Counted from the first letter of the stretch, positions 1 to 8,964 are shown. The stretch is 64,000 nt of DNA from Streptomyces sp. NBC_00224 (GCF_041435195.1 NZ_CP108106.1:558001-622000), one strand, 5' to 3'. Notes: generated from the letters alone by a model not told the origin. Numbers and translations: made by a program.

Positions 1-2
1 CC

Positions 3-71
3 GCGCTCAACCACCTGCTGGAGTCCTTCGCCACCGCGTCAGCCCACCGGCACGGCTGCCCCGCCACCTGA
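3..71 (+). CDS. 3' end of a gene that begins before the window
   Basis: An open frame runs from the left edge to a TGA at 69-71 and encodes about 22 residues (ALNHLLESFATASAHRHG and a few more). Composition is coding-like, but the piece is too short to assign a family. It may equally be an open frame by chance. Confidence 0.35.
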   Translation, partial: ALNHLLESFATASAHRHGCPAT

Positions 72-379
72 CCGGGGCACACAGATGTGCTGCCGCAGAG
101 ACCCCGATCGCTGCCGAGCGCCCCGGCCCCGGAGCGACCCGGTAGGCGCTGGGGTGTCATCCAGGACATCGACCGCTCCTGCGGCGGCACTCTCGACGTG
201 CAGCCGACGGCGATCACCGAGGCTGACCGCAGGCCACCCCGCCTTCACGACCAACCCCTCCAGCCGCCCAACTGCCCTGCGACGACCAGGACGACCGCCC
301 TGCAGCCTGACTGCGGAGCCATGGCGGGCGCTGACGTCACAGCCGACCGAGGGCCGCTCATCCACTACGCTGCAGCCTC
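72..379. other. intergenic stretch without a supported gene
   Basis: Open frames exist on both strands here because of the high GC content, but none has a ribosome binding site, a recognisable domain or coding-like residue use. It presumably holds the promoter of the oxygenase gene that starts at 380; I see no clear operator or terminator. Confidence 0.5.
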
Positions 380-1078
380 GTGACGCTACTTTCCGTGTCG
401 AACGGGCGGCTTCGCACCGTTCAACTGGCAGGCGACGCGGCCGCCGCCCTCTTGCGCTCAGAGGGCTACCTGCCGCTGCCAGGCCTGCTGACCACAACAG
501 GCCTGTCCGTGCTGCGTGAGGACGCGGAGCGCCTGGAACAGGCCGCCCGACGCCGGGACTTCACCATGGCAAGCATGGGCGGCTCTCCACGGCACATGAC
601 GACCCTCGGCGGCCACGACATCGCCAAGGCGTCAAACCTCGTCCCCGAGTTGTACGCCGACCCGGAGCTCCTGGCGCTCATCTCCGGACTGATCGGGCAG
701 AGGCCGCTCCCGGTGCCCGACCAGGTGGAACGGCACGTGCTGAACATCCTCCACCGCGAGGGCGACACCCACGGCGCGCACACCGACGACTACCCCTACG
801 CCCTCGTGATCTTCCTGGAGGCGCCGTCCTCGCCGGAGGACGGCGGGCTGCTGGAGTACGTCTGTGACGCCGCCTCCCTGCGGGACCTCACCGCCGGCCC
901 CGCGCGCACCGCCCACCACCGCGCCGGCGACGCATACCTGCTGCGCAGCGACACCACCGCGCACCGCGTCACCCCGCTCACCCGCGCCGGAGTGCGGCGT
1001 ACCGTCCTCAACTTCGCCTACACCACGCCTGGTGCCGTCCCGCAGACGACGACGTCGGCGCGCCGCCTGTACGCCTGA
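380..1078 (+). CDS. Fe(II)/2-oxoglutarate-dependent oxygenase, HalD/BesD-like
   Basis: This 232-residue protein looks like a non-haem iron 2-oxoglutarate enzyme of the family that contains the amino-acid halogenase BesD and related hydroxylases. The metal-binding facial triad can be read as H134-T135-D136 and H195, with R206 or R207 placed to bind the 2-oxoglutarate carboxylate. BesD-type halogenases have Gly in place of the Asp so that chloride can bind iron; here the Asp is present, which predicts hydroxylation. The segment around HTDDYPYALVIFLEAP is the most conserved-looking part. The start is a GTG at 380 without a strong Shine-Dalgarno site. The FAD oxidase at 1274 follows on the same strand 195 bases later, so the two may act on the same amino acid or amine. 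The substrate is unknown. Confidence 0.75.
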   Translation: MTLLSVSNGRLRTVQLAGDAAAALLRSEGYLPLPGLLTTTGLSVLREDAERLEQAARRRDFTMASMGGSPRHMTTLGGHDIAKASNLVPELYADPELLALISGLIGQRPLPVPDQVERHVLNILHREGDTHGAHTDDYPYALVIFLEAPSSPEDGGLLEYVCDAASLRDLTAGPARTAHHRAGDAYLLRSDTTAHRVTPLTRAGVRRTVLNFAYTTPGAVPQTTTSARRLYA

Positions 1079-1273
1079 CGTCCACGGGCCGGCCCGACCG
1101 CCCGAGTTCCGCGGCAACCCCGGCCCGCGTCATCCGGCCGTGCACGCGACAGAATCCGCCAATCCCGCACGGTGAGTGATGTTCCGGCGTTTTCCGGAGA
1201 ACCTCCAGGGCACTGCTCGGCAAGGGACCTTGTCAGACGACGCCCGTGCCCGGTTCGCCAGCGACATCGATCC

Positions 1274-2578
1274 ATGAGGAGCATCGTGGTGCGCCACGCC
1301 GAGGTCGCCGTTGTCGGCGCGGGGATGTTCGGTTCCGCGGCGGCCAAGTACCTCAGCCGCGCGGGCGCGGACACCGTCGTGATCGGTCCCGCAGATCCCG
1401 CGTACCGGACGACCGTCCGGCTGCCGGAGTTCGGCGCCCATCAGGACGAGTCCCGGATCGCCCGCTGTCTGGGCTGGGATCGGTTCTGGGGCACCGTGGA
1501 CACGCGCTCGACCGCCCGGTACCGGGACATCGAGGCCGAGTCCGGCATCAGCTTCTTCCACGAGTGCGGTTCTCTCGCGCTGGCGGCGAACTCGCTCGGT
1601 GACCACACCCGGGACATGCTCAGCACCGGGCGGGAGGACGGCGTCGTGGTGGAGCGGCTCTCGGACGCGGAGGTGCGAGGGGAGTTCCCCGAACTGTGCC
1701 CGCCCCCGATCGCCGGCGGTGTCGACGCCCTCCTGGAGCGCAAGAACGCCGGCTACATCAATCCGCGGCGACTGGTGAGGTCCCAGCTGGAGCTGGCGGC
1801 GACAGCGGGGGCACGGCTGCTCCGGGGATCTGTGACCTCCGTAGGCAGGGACGAGAAGACCGGCCTGTGGTGCGTACGCGGGGAAGGCGCCGCCGGCGGC
1901 CCCTTCTGCGTCGGCGCCGAGAAAGTCCTCGTCGCGGCAGGTGCGCTGATCAACCACAACGACGCTCTCCCCCAAGGCCGCCAGCTCGACCTGCAGGTCT
2001 TCACCGAGCCCAACCTGCTGTTCGAGGTCGACGCGCCCCAGCGCGAACGTCTGCGGGACCTCCCCACGGTCGTCACCATCGACCCGACCGACTCGGGCGA
2101 CGACAACATGTCGGCCTATCTGCTGCCGCCGGTCCAGTACCCCGACGGCAGGTGGTACTTGAGGATCGGACCAGCGATGCAGCCCCTCGTCGAGGAACTG
2201 CGGGCGGCACAGGAGATCCTCGCATGGTGCACGCGGCAGACCATCACGCCGCGACAATCCCAATTCCTCCTGCGGATGACACGCATGCTGCTCCCCCACC
2301 TGGAACCGGTCTCCGTCCGCGAGGCGTGCTGCGTCGTCGACAAAACCCCCTCCCGCTACCCCTACCTCGGTCACCTGGACGACGGCCTGTCCGTGGCCGT
2401 CGGTGGCAACGGCCACGGAGCCCGCGGATCCGACGAGATCGGCCGGCTCGCCTCGACCGTCGTACTGGGCGAACCCTGGGACTTCCCCCTCCCGCAGAAG
2501 ACGTTCGCTCCCGCCGCCGCGCCCATGGCACAGCCGGACCGCCCCTCCTACCTGAAGCCGCCCTTCGGCCTGTGCTGA
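1274..2578 (+). CDS. FAD-dependent amino acid/amine oxidase, SolA-like
   Basis: The product (434-435 residues) resembles the DAO fold family that includes N-methyltryptophan and sarcosine oxidases (SolA/MSOX). The N terminus carries a dinucleotide-binding beta-alpha-beta motif, VVGAGMFGSAAAKYL, and the C terminus has the FAD-contacting stretch VAVGGNGHGARGSDEIG. Such enzymes oxidise a C-N bond and release H2O2. I chose the ATG at 1274 because it puts the FAD motif about 15 residues from the N terminus as in the family; the frame is open upstream to 1172 but that part is arginine-rich and unlike coding sequence. A GTG at 1289 is an alternative start. It sits just downstream of the oxygenase gene, suggesting a two-step amino-acid tailoring or catabolic pair. 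Confidence 0.8.
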   Translation: MRSIVVRHAEVAVVGAGMFGSAAAKYLSRAGADTVVIGPADPAYRTTVRLPEFGAHQDESRIARCLGWDRFWGTVDTRSTARYRDIEAESGISFFHECGSLALAANSLGDHTRDMLSTGREDGVVVERLSDAEVRGEFPELCPPPIAGGVDALLERKNAGYINPRRLVRSQLELAATAGARLLRGSVTSVGRDEKTGLWCVRGEGAAGGPFCVGAEKVLVAAGALINHNDALPQGRQLDLQVFTEPNLLFEVDAPQRERLRDLPTVVTIDPTDSGDDNMSAYLLPPVQYPDGRWYLRIGPAMQPLVEELRAAQEILAWCTRQTITPRQSQFLLRMTRMLLPHLEPVSVREACCVVDKTPSRYPYLGHLDDGLSVAVGGNGHGARGSDEIGRLASTVVLGEPWDFPLPQKTFAPAAAPMAQPDRPSYLKPPFGLC

Positions 2579-3180
2579 CGAGTCCCGGCAGGCCACGGCA
2601 GCCGTCGCGGGGTCGCGGGGCGGGCGCCACGGCGCCGTACTGGCAGCGACCTCGGTGGTGCTCGCCGCCGGGCGGGTCCCGGGGCCGACCTGGGTGGCGG
2701 CCACCGTGGGTGCGTTCGTCGCGTGTGCGGCCATAGCCGGGAAAAGGGTCGTGAAAACTCTGGGAACACGGCTGGCCGAGCCCGTCGAACGAGTCGTACG
2801 CCGGTCCGCCGCGAGGAACGCGCTCCTCGGCCCACGGGTACCCACGAGCGGCAGCGACACTCGCGGACATCGAAATCGGCCCCGGAGAGCCGCTGCTCGC
2901 TCTGCTCCGGCGCGCACGGCCGCCGAGTCGACCGACGGCCCTCCTCACCCGCAGCCAGCACTCCCCGCGGGCCTCCTACGGCGAACAGTGCCTCGCCGAC
3001 CAAGGCGACGCGACCGGAGCCGTGGAGTGGAACTCCCTGGCTGACAGGCATACTTCGCCCGGCTCGCTCGCTACGGCAACTACCGAGGAACACCACGGAC
3101 GTTGGCGATCCTCGCGGCGCTGCTGGTAGCGCAGAGCAGCACTCGGGCGCTAGCTGGACGCTAAACATTCTGTTCAGCGT
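2579..3180. other. decayed or non-coding stretch
   Basis: No intact gene is supported. A plus-strand frame from 2655 begins with a hydrophobic, coding-like segment (VAATVGAFVACAAIAG) but soon turns into arginine/proline-rich shadow sequence. Around 2970-3030 another plus frame reads ASYGEQCLADQGDATGAVEW, which looks like tetratricopeptide-type coding sequence without start or end. These may be remains of one or two lost genes. Confidence 0.4.
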
Positions 3181-3193
3181 CCGTAGGGAGACA

Positions 3194-3499
3194 TCACTCC
3201 TCGGGCAGTTCCACGATCACCAATGTGCCCCGGCTCCCGGGACGGACCGTGTGGGCAGCTCCTGCCGCCACCATGAACAGCTCGCCCGCCCGCACCGACA
3301 CCGGCGTGCCGTCCACCTCCAGCTCCAGCCGGCCGTCGAGGACCAGCAGAGCCTCGGCGGCCCCATGGCTCTCCTCCTCGACCGGCAACTCATTCATGCG
3401 CAGTACCTTCACGCAGGCCGCCCCCACCATGCCCAGCTTGCGAGAACTCCACGCCTCCGGCAGACCGGCCGCCGTCTCCGCAAGGTCGACCGCACTCAT
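3194..3499 (-). CDS. small cupin-domain protein
   Basis: A 101-residue single-domain cupin. The C-terminal two thirds form the beta-barrel signature: SHGAAEALLVLDGRLELEVDG followed by PVSVRAGELFMVAAGAAHTV, with G-rich turns and His residues in metal-ligand positions (the H of ESHGAAE and the H of AAHTV). Small cupins of this kind bind a metal and act as isomerases, dioxygenases or sensors; the sequence does not show which. The ATG at 3499 was chosen because AGGAGG lies 8-13 bases upstream of it; the open frame continues 33 bases further but without such a site. No operon partner is evident. Confidence 0.75.
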   Translation of the reverse strand: MSAVDLAETAAGLPEAWSSRKLGMVGAACVKVLRMNELPVEEESHGAAEALLVLDGRLELEVDGTPVSVRAGELFMVAAGAAHTVRPGSRGTLVIVELPEE

Positions 3500-3744
3500 G
3501 ACACACCCCTCCTCACGGACCCGGCCGGTCATGCCGAAAGGGCCCGCACATAAAGATCAATGGATGCCTTGAAAACTACCTGACCAGGGAAAACAACTGG
3601 TCGACCGTTCGGTAAAACCTGTCGCCGGGGCCAGACCGAAGCCAGCCCCCGGCCCCCGGCCCCCACCAGAGGCTCATCCATGACCCGGTCAACGATCCGA
3701 GATGAACCACTAGCATCCCCACCCCCGCACCCGGGGCCGACAGA

Positions 3745-4020
3745 TTCAAACGCAAGCCGTACAGCCCGGAGATCATGCGCTCGATGGCCCCGCGGAAAAC
3801 CCAGGCCGCTGCCGTGTGGCTCACCGCGTCGGGCGATCATCGGGCGGATGCCGCCTGCCCACCGCAGACGACAGTACCTGTCGTGGCCGTAAGCGCGGTC
3901 GGCGAACAGCGTGTCGAGGCGGCGCCCGGGGGCGTCCGACCGTACCCGGCCGGGATCTTGTCGAGCAGGGGCAGCAACTACGTGACATCGTTGCGGTTTC
4001 CGCCGGTCACCGCATCGGCG
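3745..4020 (-). pseudogene. IS5-family transposase, C-terminal relic
   Basis: Reading the minus strand in two frames gives the C-terminal core of an IS5-family DDE transposase: VTGGNRNDVT, an in-frame TAG at 3978-3980 where the family has Gln, then LLPLLDKIPA, LFADRAYGHDRYCRLRWA, PMIARRGEPHGSGLG and, after a frameshift near 3815, GAIERMISGLYGLR. The order matches that of intact family members. The N-terminal half, inverted repeats and the other end of the element are not visible. It is a dead fragment. Confidence 0.75.
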
Positions 4021-4135
4021 ACACCCTCGGGCTCGCGGAAGCCACCATCAGCGCGAGGACCGAAGGCTCACCTGTCCCGGTGGTTTGACCTCGGTCATGC
4101 ATGGCGGGCGCGGCGGTCGAGCAGAACACCTCCTT

Positions 4136-4921
4136 GTGGAGATCTGGCTGTTGAACCATCTGTCCACCGCCTCCCTCACCCTGATCACGGTCGGCGGCAT
4201 CGTCGCCCTGGCATTGACAGGCAGCCTGCTGACCTACCGTTTACATCCCGCAATCGCCGAGGGCGAACACAACGACATGATCGGCGCGGGACTTGGCATG
4301 TTCGCTGCCATTTACGGGATCATCCTGGCCTTCGTCGTCGTCACCCTGTGGACCCAGGCGGACGAAGCCGAGATGGTCGTCGCCAATGAGTCGGCCCACC
4401 TGGCGCAGATGGTCCGCGACTCCCAGGCCTTCCCGCCCGCCCAGCGCGCCGACATGGAGCACGCCGTCAGCGACTACGCTCACGCCGTGGCGGAGGTGCA
4501 GTGGCCCCTCATGCGAAAGGGCCGCCCCAAGTACGGCGCCACAGAACGAGCCATGGAAGACATGTTCGCCACGCTGAACTCATTCGAGCCGAAGACAGAG
4601 CGCCAGAAGGCTTTCTACCGCGAGACCATCAGCGACATCAACAAGGTCGTCGCTGAGCGCCGGGCCCGGATCACCAAAGCCCAGCAGTCGCTGCCGGAAC
4701 TGTTCAAGATATTGGCGTACGGAGGCGCGCTCGTGATCATCCCGCTCACGTTCCTGTACGGCAACAAGAGCCGACGAGTACGGCTGCTGTTCGTCGGCTC
4801 GGTCGCCGCGCTCGTCGGCTTCACCCTGCTGCTCGTCCTCGTGCTCGACCACCCGTTTTCCGGGGACATCAGCGTGCAGCCGGACGCGTTCAAGGAAGGC
4901 GTGCTGGCAAAGTTCTGGTGA
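4136..4921 (+). CDS. DUF4239 family membrane protein (bestrophin-like)
   Basis: About 261 residues with two hydrophobic segments near the N terminus (LITVGGIVALALTGSLL and GMFAAIYGIILAFVVVTLW) and two near the C terminus (ILAYGGALVIIPLTFLYG and LLFVGSVAALVGFTLLLVLVL) enclosing a mostly helical, charged middle domain rich in Glu and Arg. This layout is that of the DUF4239/bestrophin-like family found widely in Streptomyces; the function is unknown. The GTG at 4136 starts the family-typical VEIWLLNHLST N terminus; an ATG at 4097 and a TTG at 4085 in the same frame are less likely. No ribosome binding site stands out. Confidence 0.75.
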   Translation: MEIWLLNHLSTASLTLITVGGIVALALTGSLLTYRLHPAIAEGEHNDMIGAGLGMFAAIYGIILAFVVVTLWTQADEAEMVVANESAHLAQMVRDSQAFPPAQRADMEHAVSDYAHAVAEVQWPLMRKGRPKYGATERAMEDMFATLNSFEPKTERQKAFYRETISDINKVVAERRARITKAQQSLPELFKILAYGGALVIIPLTFLYGNKSRRVRLLFVGSVAALVGFTLLLVLVLDHPFSGDISVQPDAFKEGVLAKFW

Positions 4922-5152
4922 TCGGCCGGCTGCGGGTGAGGTCCGGTTGACCGCTGCAAAGGATGGACAGGGGCTACTGATCCATCCGGGGCGGTGTCGG
5001 GCCCACCCCCCGCCTGGATCCGTATGGCAGCTCACTGCGGCCCGACGCGCGTCAACGAACGCGCCGGCACCTCGCAAGGGGGCTCGGTACTCGCTGTGAC
5101 TTCGCCTTCATGAGCGGGCGTTGCGCGCCGGCCCCGTGACAGAGTCTTCCTC

Positions 5153-5743
5153 ATGCAGATATCCAGGTACAGATACGTTGTCGCAGGCCTCCTCCTGAGC
5201 GCCGCCCTGGCCCTGACTGCCTGCGGCCAGCAGCGCACCGGCCCCACAGCGGCTGGCTCCGCCCTCTCGCCCTCGCCCACGGGCTCCCCCGTCGGCCCCG
5301 GGCGCGGAAACGTGGAACCCGACTCCCACGATGGAGCCCCGCACTACCGCGAGAACAACGGCTTCAAGATCCCCAAGGACATGTCCCCCAACAGCGAAAA
5401 GATCGCCAGGGCCGAGGCCGATCGCATCGAACCCGTACTCAAGCGCCTCTGGGACGACAAAGTCTGGGACCCGACGCGCGTGCGAGCAGCGCTGCTCCAG
5501 CTCGGCTACCGCAGCGAAGGCCCCGACAGCGAGCAGGGCCGTGGAACGCTCGTCGTGCAGGATATGGGCGAACGGCTCGGACTCACCGACACTCACCCCG
5601 TCAGGCCCGAGGGCGCCCGCATCGCCCTGCGAGTCCGCAACGACGCCTGCGTCACCGCGTTCACGCAGCCCACCAACTACCTAGTCAAGGTCAACGGCCC
5701 GTTCCTGGAGAGCGGCTGCTTCGAGCCACGCGGCGGTCACTGA
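5153..5743 (+). CDS. lipoprotein of unknown function
   Basis: A 196-residue protein with a type II signal peptide: basic MQISRYRYV, hydrophobic core, and lipobox LTAC so that Cys24 would be lipidated. A Ser/Pro/Gly-rich linker follows (to about residue 60), then a compact domain (KIPKDMSPNSEKIARAEADR ... VTAFTQPTNYLVKVNGPFLESGC) with paired cysteines near the end. I do not recognise the mature domain. It is most likely an extracellular membrane-anchored protein. The gene stands alone, with about 230 bases of intergenic DNA upstream. Confidence 0.75.
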   Translation: MQISRYRYVVAGLLLSAALALTACGQQRTGPTAAGSALSPSPTGSPVGPGRGNVEPDSHDGAPHYRENNGFKIPKDMSPNSEKIARAEADRIEPVLKRLWDDKVWDPTRVRAALLQLGYRSEGPDSEQGRGTLVVQDMGERLGLTDTHPVRPEGARIALRVRNDACVTAFTQPTNYLVKVNGPFLESGCFEPRGGH

Positions 5744-6019
5744 GCACCGGGACGACGTGGGGGCGGGTGAGCCCCCAGCCCGGGTCACCCTGCGGGCCCC
5801 GCGACTTCCCGGAGAACTCCGAACTGTCGTGGCTGTGCAAGATCCACCAGGACTCTGGTGGCCATGAAGCTGATGCTGCGCATGGGCTACGTGTGCCAGC
5901 ACTGCCAGCGCGAGCGCACCCGCCCTCGTCAGTGGCTCCCCGCCGTACCGGCACCGGCGGGACGTGCAGTCCCCCGAGCCGGGGCGACCTCCGGTGACTG
6001 GCCGGACGCTGAGCGAACC

Positions 6020-6418
6020 CTACTGGGAGTTGACCCGCAGGCTCTGCTTGGCCAGTTCGTAGGCCGGGAGCATTTCCTTGTGCTCGTTGGTGTCCATGCC
6101 GCCCAGGTGCAGGACCACCGCGCCGCTCGAGGTGATGACGGCCAGGGCGTGCTCCTGCTTCGACTCGTCGAGGAGCTTGCTGTACGTCTCGTACTGCGGG
6201 GCAAGCTGGAACCGCTGAGCGGGAAGCTCGTGAGGCTGACGGGCCGCGGATGGCTGCGTAAACTGCCCGACGGTCGGTTCACCACCCGCCGGTGAACCGG
6301 CACGCTGCCGTCCGGAGCGGTGCTGATGAAACTCCTTAATCGGCCGTCTGCCGGGCCGCTGGGCACCCTGCTGCCAGGCGAGCACACCAGAGCACGTCAA
6401 GTGCCCAACTCCTGTCAT
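6020..6418 (-). CDS. hypothetical protein, possibly chimeric
   Basis: The last 65 residues (from FQLAPQYETYSKLLDESK to the end at AKQSLRVNSQ) are clearly coding-like: mixed hydrophobic strand AVITSSGAVVLHLGG and acidic/basic helices. The first 70 residues are Arg/Gln/Ser-rich and overlap, on the other strand, the relic ending at 6295, so the N-terminal part is probably not original. ATG at 6418 has a GAGAG sequence upstream; a TTG at 6442 is possible. The conserved piece is probably the 3' end of a truncated gene. Function unknown. Confidence 0.4.
   Translation of the reverse strand: MTGVGHLTCSGVLAWQQGAQRPGRRPIKEFHQHRSGRQRAGSPAGGEPTVGQFTQPSAARQPHELPAQRFQLAPQYETYSKLLDESKQEHALAVITSSGAVVLHLGGMDTNEHKEMLPAYELAKQSLRVNSQ
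6205..6295 (+). pseudogene. relic of a winged-helix C-terminal domain
   Basis: The plus strand reads SGKLVRLTGRGWLRKLPDG and RFTTRR to a TGA at 6293-6295. This is the same ending as seen in the small helix-turn-helix proteins at 18482-18883 (RLGRLTRQGFLTQPGRGRY) and 26046-26261 (KVKRLVERGWLAEERPG). The rest of that gene is absent here. It is a short truncated copy of a recurrent, apparently insertion-element-associated family. Confidence 0.5.
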
Positions 6419-6496
6419 CCGTTCACTCTCTTTTGATGGCAAATGAACGCTTCAGGCTTAGATTGACACTTTGGTCCATTCTGTTCCAGGTGGAGT

Positions 6497-6509
6497 ATGA
6501 CAGTGTCAT
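6497..6509. promoter_or_regulatory. 13-bp palindrome in the region upstream of the DUF11/RTX gene
   Basis: ATGACA-G-TGTCAT is a perfect inverted repeat in an AT-richer stretch (6430-6520) lying between two divergently oriented genes. It could be an operator, but no consensus for a named regulator is matched and the distance to the ATG at 6717 is over 200 bases. Confidence 0.25.
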
Positions 6510-6716
6510 GCTGACGTCAACGACCGCTACGCACCAACTCACCTGACTCCTCAGGCAGCTGCACCCCTCGGCCCAGCCCCCGCCCGGCCGCAGCAGGCCC
6601 AAGTCGAGCCGTCACACGGTTATTGGCCCGTCGCGTCGTTGTCCGTACCACTGCGGATTCCCAGGGGGCTGCTGGTCCCCGCCGACACGGTGCGGACACG
6701 GAAAGGGGACACTCTG

Positions 6717-8705
6717 ATGTCTTCCATCCTGCCCAGCGGCTTACCGCTCCACAGGCTCGGCCGCCGACTGAACGCCCTGCTCTCCGTCCTCGCGCTGCCG
6801 AACGGGAGAACACGATTGAACCGGCGAGGGGCCCAGCTCCACACCGGACAACTGAACGCGCTGCACCGGTCGCAGACCACGGGCCGCAACTTCGCGGCGC
6901 TGGTGATGGCACTGCTCCTGGCGGCGGCCTCCGCTCTCGCACTGCCGACGGCCATGGCGTCCGCCGCGCCGGTGACGGCGGCCCTGGCTCCGGGGCTGAC
7001 GTTGGCGAAGTCGGCGTCGCCGACCACGGTCTCGGCCGTGGGTGAAACGGTGACGTACTCCTACGTGGTGACCAACACCGGCGACGAGCCCTTGACCAAT
7101 GTGACGGTCACGGACACGCTGACGGCCCCCGCAGGCCCGCCAGTTTCCGTCACCTGCCCACAATCCACGCTGGCCGCAGGCGAGTCCATCACCTGCACAT
7201 CCTCCCCCTACACGGTCACGCAGGCGGACGTGGACGCAGGCCAAATCAGCAACACCGCGGTCGCGGAAGGCACACCTCCCTCCGGCACGCCGGTCCAATC
7301 GCCGCCGTCCACGGTGACGGTGCCAGTAACGGCGACTGCGGGAATCACGGTGGCGAAGTCGGCGACGCCGACCACGGTCTCGGCCGCCGGTGAAACGGTG
7401 ACGTACTCCTACGTGGTGACCAACACCGGCAACGCGTCCCTGACCAATGTGACGGTCACGGACACGCTGACGGCCCCCGCAGGCCCGCCAGTTTCCGTCA
7501 CCTGCCCACAATCCACGCTGGCCGCAGGCGAGTCCATCACCTGCGCATCCTCCCCCTACACGGTCACGCAAGCAGACGTGGACGCGGGACAGATCAGCAA
7601 CACCGCGGTCGCGATGGGCACACCCCCGTCGGGCACGCCGGTCACCTCACCGCCGTCCACCGCGACAGTGACGGTAACGGTGGTGACCCCGTCTCCGACC
7701 GTCACCGCCGTCAGCCCGACCTCCGGGCCCACCGCGGGCGGCACCATCGTCACCATCACCGGCACCGACCTGACCGGCGCCACCTCCGTCACCTTCGGAC
7801 CCGGCAACCCGGCCACCGCCGTGTCCTGCTCGGCGACCTCCTGCACCGCCACCTCGCCCGCGCACGCCGCCGGCACCGTCGACGTGCAGGTCACCACCCC
7901 CGCCGGCACCAGCGCGACCAGCGGCGCCGACCAGTTCACCTACCTCACCCCCAACGCCGACCTCGCGTCCGCCGTCACCGACTCGGCCGACCCGGTCTCC
8001 TTGGGCGACCCCCTCACCTACACCCAGACCGTCACCAACAACGGCCCGGCCACCGCAACGTCGACCACCTCCGCACTGACCCTGTCCGGCTCCTCCGCCA
8101 CGATCGTGTCCGCGACTAGTTCCCAGGGCTCGTGCACTATCAGCGCGCCGACGGTCAACTGCACCCTCGGTACCCTGGCAGGCGCCGCATCGGCGACGGT
8201 CACTGTGGTGGTCGAACCGCAGGCGACCGGTACCGTCACCGCCACCGGCGCCACCACCTCGGCCGTGGCCGACTCCACCCCGGGCAACAACTCCGACGTC
8301 GAGACCACCACGGTCAACAACGGCCACGGCTGCACGATCACCGGGACCAGCGGCAACGACACACTCAACGGCACCAATGGGGCCGACGTGATCTGTGGCC
8401 TCGGTGGCGACGACATCATCAAGGCCGACAACGGCGACGACATCGTCTACGCCGGGCCCGGCAACGACACCGTCTACGGCGGCAACGGCGCCGACACCCT
8501 GTACGGCGAAGCCGGCAACGACAACCTCGACGGACAGAACGGCAACGACACCCTCGTCGACACCTCCGGCACCGACACCCTGATCGGCAACCTCGGCAAC
8601 GACAGCATCAACGTCCAGGACGGCACCGGCGGCGACACCGCCAACGGCGGCTCGGGCACCGACACCTGCACCGCCGACCCCACGGACACCACCACCAGCT
8701 GCTGA
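6717..8705 (+). CDS. secreted DUF11 / TIG / RTX-repeat surface protein
   Basis: A 662-residue extracellular protein. The basic N-terminal region is followed by a hydrophobic signal segment (LVMALLLAAASALALPTAMA, residues about 63-82). Then come two almost identical DUF11 domains (about residues 95-210 and 211-326), an IPT/TIG immunoglobulin-like domain (SPTVTAVSPTSGPTAGGTIV onward, about 326-411), a third, divergent DUF11 domain (about 412-534), and a C-terminal block of RTX-type GGxGxD calcium-binding repeats (GGDDIIKADNGDD, GGNGADTLYGEAGND, about 539-661). RTX nonapeptides fold on binding Ca2+. It probably acts as a cell-surface or released structural/adhesive protein; no enzymatic domain is seen. 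ATG 6717 has AAAGGGGA at a good distance; the frame is open to 6639. A strong terminator follows. Confidence 0.8.
   Translation: MSSILPSGLPLHRLGRRLNALLSVLALPNGRTRLNRRGAQLHTGQLNALHRSQTTGRNFAALVMALLLAAASALALPTAMASAAPVTAALAPGLTLAKSASPTTVSAVGETVTYSYVVTNTGDEPLTNVTVTDTLTAPAGPPVSVTCPQSTLAAGESITCTSSPYTVTQADVDAGQISNTAVAEGTPPSGTPVQSPPSTVTVPVTATAGITVAKSATPTTVSAAGETVTYSYVVTNTGNASLTNVTVTDTLTAPAGPPVSVTCPQSTLAAGESITCASSPYTVTQADVDAGQISNTAVAMGTPPSGTPVTSPPSTATVTVTVVTPSPTVTAVSPTSGPTAGGTIVTITGTDLTGATSVTFGPGNPATAVSCSATSCTATSPAHAAGTVDVQVTTPAGTSATSGADQFTYLTPNADLASAVTDSADPVSLGDPLTYTQTVTNNGPATATSTTSALTLSGSSATIVSATSSQGSCTISAPTVNCTLGTLAGAASATVTVVVEPQATGTVTATGATTSAVADSTPGNNSDVETTTVNNGHGCTITGTSGNDTLNGTNGADVICGLGGDDIIKADNGDDIVYAGPGNDTVYGGNGADTLYGEAGNDNLDGQNGNDTLVDTSGTDTLIGNLGNDSINVQDGTGGDTANGGSGTDTCTADPTDTTTSC
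7000..7695 (+). repeat. two tandem 348-bp near-identical repeat units
   Basis: Two consecutive 116-codon DUF11 units. Stretches of about 100 bases (for example 7096-7197 and 7444-7545) are identical or nearly so, with a constant offset of 348 bases, while the third DUF11 domain downstream is divergent. This indicates recent duplication or gene conversion. Confidence 0.85.
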
Positions 8706-8727
8706 CCAACGACAACACAACAACAAA

Positions 8728-8755
8728 GGGGCCGCCAGCGAACGCGGGCGGCCCC
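8728..8755 (+). terminator. intrinsic-type terminator hairpin
   Basis: A perfect 9-bp GC stem (ggggccgcc / ggcggcccc) with a 10-base loop starts 23 bases after the stop codon of the DUF11/RTX gene. There is no U-tract, as is common in Streptomyces. Confidence 0.7.
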
Positions 8756-8856
8756 CGTGCATCCCCCCCATCGCGTGACACCAGCCCCCCAGCACCCCAG
8801 CCGCCTGCCGCCGTACACCAGCCGACGTCGCACCTTCCTGGCTTGGCCGTGTCCTG

Positions 8857-8964
8857 GTGTCCTGCGCCAGAGATCCGTTGGCAGAAGCGGGCGAGGGAGC
8901 CGAGGATTTCCTCGGCCGTCTTGGTCACGATGAACGGTTTGGGGTTGGTGTCCCACTCCTTGAC
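8857..8964 (-). pseudogene. IS630-family transposase, C-terminal relic
   Basis: The minus strand reads VKEWDTNPKPFIVTKTAEEI followed by LGSLARFCQRISGAGH, the typical C-terminal end of Streptomyces IS630-family DDE transposases (an N-P-x-P-F-x-W-T-K-T-A-x-x-I-L pattern, with Val here replacing the usual Trp). Upstream sequence in all frames lacks the catalytic core. It is a truncated remnant. Confidence 0.6.

Noticed and set aside
1130..2917. A 595-codon minus-strand open frame
   Set aside because: It is antisense to the FAD oxidase, which has a clear FAD-binding motif.
3576..3824. An 82-codon minus-strand frame with hydrophobic parts, read as a small membrane protein
   Set aside because: Its first residues (GAIERMISGLYGLR) continue the IS5 transposase relic after a frameshift, so it is debris.
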